Part shown: positions 61,902-64,000 of the stretch, piece by piece
How positions within the stretch are numbered: the first letter of the stretch is position 1
Layout: each line of letters opens with the position of its first letter
Assembly (NCBI GenBank): GCA_034509425.1
Contig: JAVTVJ010000070.1
Coordinates: 1,240,001 to 1,304,000 of the forward strand
Origin: Eopsaltria australis
Taxonomy: Eukaryota > Chordata > Aves > Passeriformes > Petroicidae
Reading direction: 5' to 3'
DNA length: 64,000 nucleotides
Program-made: the position numbers and the translations under genes
The notes under the pieces: generated by a model
Database searches by the model: none
Told to the model about the DNA's origin: nothing
The model's input: only the letters and a program-made list of their open reading frames with translations

Positions 61902-61983
61902 CTGGAATGGCTGGAAACCTGGTCTCAAATTCCCAGAGTGGGAGCTTTAGCCATAAATTCCCAGAGCCTCCAAAATCCAATGC
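61902..61983 (-). repeat. Unassigned interspersed repeat, copy A (minus strand)
   Basis: On the minus strand this 82-nt segment aligns to 63648-63731 on the plus strand with 7 mismatches and one 2-nt gap (75 of 82 aligned positions identical). Similarity stops abruptly at both ends. Shared blocks include 'gggaatttgagaccaggttt' and 'attttggagg'. It is not a CR1 or LTR end that I recognise. Confidence 0.75.
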
Positions 61984-63647
61984 CCAGATATATGAAGCTA
62001 GAATTATGTAATTAACACAATTAATAGAGAAAATGGGACAGAGAAAAAGAGCTAGGGGAGAGGAAAGGTGAGCAATACACTTATATATGATTTGCACATA
62101 ATACAAGAATTATGAGACAATAGAGAAGCTGTCTTAGACAGAAGGTTGAAATTAAAGAACTGAAATGCAGAAGTCTTTTCGCTGCAAAATGATGTTGTGA
62201 GAGTAAATAACTTCATCCAAGGGTGCAACAAAAAAATACGAGAAGACCTGTGACCTTTGGAGCAGAGTTTTCCAGATTGTCCTGGGCAAGCATATTACTA
62301 AGTGGAAAAGCACCGAGTTGACCATATTCTTAATTCTTTCTCAAATAATTTTTATTCTCATTTAACTTGTTCTGGAAAACTCTTTCATACAGTATTACAC
62401 TTTAGTGTAAGCTTAAAATTGACATCCTTGCAGTCTGGGTGAACTCACACAGTAGGAGACACATTGCAGAAAATAAGCATGTTGAAATCTGTATCTACAT
62501 AATATTATGCTAAAATTTCTTCACCTTCTATGCATTCCTTCTCAGTTAGCATGCCTCCAGCATCTGCTGGAATCCTCGTTCCCTGCTGCTGGACATAAAA
62601 AGTACTAAGTAGACTTACTGTATTAGTACTAAGATTGACAGAAAGTCCCAAGGCTTCTGTGTATTAAGTGCACAGACTCCGTTAAAACACAAATAGAAAA
62701 GATAAAACAGATAAACTCTATTTCATTAAAAATTAAATTTAACTTGGATTCAGCAACTGATGGGTTGTTTCTCTCAGTTTAAACCCACAGTCAGTATGAT
62801 ACATCAGTGCAGAAGATTTTTAAGATAGAAAAAACCATGACTAAGCCAATGGAAAGTGCTTAGCTTAGAACAAATTTCATGAGCATCTAGCAGATCTCCA
62901 ACAATCACCTTGCTTTATTTGGCTTACCATTTTAAAATTAGCTTACTCTCCTGAAAGAATGTCCTTTTAAAACCAAAATCCTACTGAGAATTCATTTCTT
63001 TCTTACTTATTTTTTGCCCCCAATGTGAACCACAGACATTCCTCCAGATCTCCTTGAAGTTTTGGTGAATTGGATGACCTCACCTTGAAAAGAAGGTTGT
63101 CTGGGGGGAGGATGGTGGAGAGGAGGAATTAATGCCACCTGTAGCACAGACTTCTGGGGAGAACTTGTTTATGTCATCTGGCAACATTTCAGCTGTGTCA
63201 GCAGCCAGGTTTAGCCTGTGGCTGTGCTCACCTTCGGCTGTCATCCTGACACACCCAGCTGGAGACCTGCATCCTCTTCTCACCTAACCCAGCAGGGCAG
63301 ATGTCTGTGTTGATAACCTTTGCAGAGGAGCTGTGGTTTGGTTCCTCACCTCTGCAATGGGACTTCGTGGTATAACTCTGTCCCACTGTGTTTTCTGAGA
63401 ACGTGCTCAGTAATATTTGTAAAGTTATTTGGGAAATGTAGGTGGAAGAGAAGGAGCTATAGACTTAAACAGATGTTTTTCCTTTCACATGCCTTCATTT
63501 GTGAATTGCTACTGAATGGGATGAAGCATGACAGTAAATTTCTGTTTAAAACTGAATGCAAACTATTTCTTCTCTGTCTTCAAGGCATTTTGGCATCTGA
63601 GCTTACAAACCATAGGTCAAGATTTGTGCAGTTCAATTTTCACACCT

Positions 63648-63731
63648 GCATTGGGGATTTTGGAGGCCCTGGGCATTTATGGCCAAAGCTTCCTCACTGG
63701 GAATTTGAGACCAGGTTTGCAGCCATTCCAG
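63648..63731 (+). repeat. Unassigned interspersed repeat, copy B (plus strand)
   Basis: Inverted partner of the segment at 61902-61983, 1.66 kb away. The two copies could pair into a long hairpin in the CLVS2 pre-mRNA. It could be the conserved core of an old SINE or DNA transposon; family unknown to me. Confidence 0.75.
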
Positions 63732-64000
63732 TTCTCCTTCAGTTTTCCCCAGATGAGAACTGGAAACTCTGTCTGCTCAGTCATTGGTAGATGAGGAAAT
63801 GGCTCAGTTTTAGCACTTACATCCAGTTGGCAAACCTTTGAAGTTAATTTGCTTCCACAGCAATTTTTATCATGATGAACTGGATTTTCCATGAGTACAG
63901 CTTCCCACCAGCAAATTTTCAATCAGCTTTGCATTGGCACTGTACCTTGTGAAGATTTTACAAAATTAATTCAGTGGTTTAGTTTTCTGCCTGAGGAACT

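Larger units (their letters stand above)
60672..64000 (+). other. CLVS2 intron 4, 5' part (at least 3,329 nt, phase 2)
   Basis: Starts with GTGAGT and runs off the window. I searched for the expected final exon (about 28 residues beginning SQSVVD in relatives) and did not find it. A purine-rich stretch occupies about 61380-61860. Two opposite-facing copies of an 82-84 bp repeat occur at 61902-61983 and 63648-63731. ORFs up to 156 codons (63320-63790) run through the repeat and have no recognised domain. Confidence 0.8.

Noticed and set aside
63320..63790. 156-codon plus-strand ORF in intron 4 as a possible gene or final CLVS2 exon
   Set aside because: It does not encode the expected clavesin C-terminus and its 3' third is the interspersed repeat at 63648-63731. 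No start or splice context supports it.
1..64000. CRISPR arrays, operons, rRNA or tRNA genes
   Set aside because: No regularly spaced direct repeats, no clusters of close-packed ORFs with ribosome binding sites, and no tRNA-like or rRNA-like sequence were seen. The window is vertebrate nuclear DNA.

Overview
The window comes from a vertebrate nuclear genome, most likely a bird. It has long AT-rich non-coding stretches, GT-AG introns, one strong CpG island, CR1-type LINE 3' ends with the avian ATTCTATG-like terminus, and an LTR resembling the ERVL-type LTRs common in songbirds and other Neoaves. No sign of bacterial, viral or plasmid organisation was seen.

The only protein-coding gene I can support is CLVS2 (clavesin-2, also called RLBP1L2), on the + strand. 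It is a neuronal CRAL-TRIO lipid-binding protein of clathrin-coated vesicles. Four coding exons are visible: 18407-18795, 27297-27471, 57862-57972 and 60451-60671. They join in frame across introns of 8,501, 30,390 and 2,478 nt and encode residues 1-299 of an expected 327. The last exon (about 28 residues) lies beyond position 64000. The promoter and 5' leader sit in a CpG island at roughly 17190-18800, which also holds a 9-bp minisatellite, a polypyrimidine tract with an AG that looks like a splice acceptor, two short upstream ORFs and a potential G-quadruplex just before the start codon.

Layout. 1-17190: intergenic DNA upstream of CLVS2, with CR1 fragments, simple repeats and one solo-type ERVL-like LTR at 14618-15707. 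17190-18800: CpG island, leader and first coding exon. 18796-27296: intron 1. 27472-57861: a 30-kb intron 2 with several sense-strand poly-T tracts, CR1 fragments in antisense orientation, a perfect 11-bp-arm hairpin and a small CpG-rich patch. 57973-60450: intron 3. 60672-64000: start of intron 4, which contains an inverted pair of an unassigned 82-84 bp repeat.

The most interesting signal is at the exon-3 donor (57973). It is weak (GTATTC), and read-through would add a 20-residue hydrophobic tail. The stop codon of that tail overlaps a canonical AATAAA at 58034-58039, which fits a possible intronically polyadenylated, membrane-anchored short clavesin-2. This is inferred from sequence alone. 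I found no evidence of a wholly new multi-gene system.
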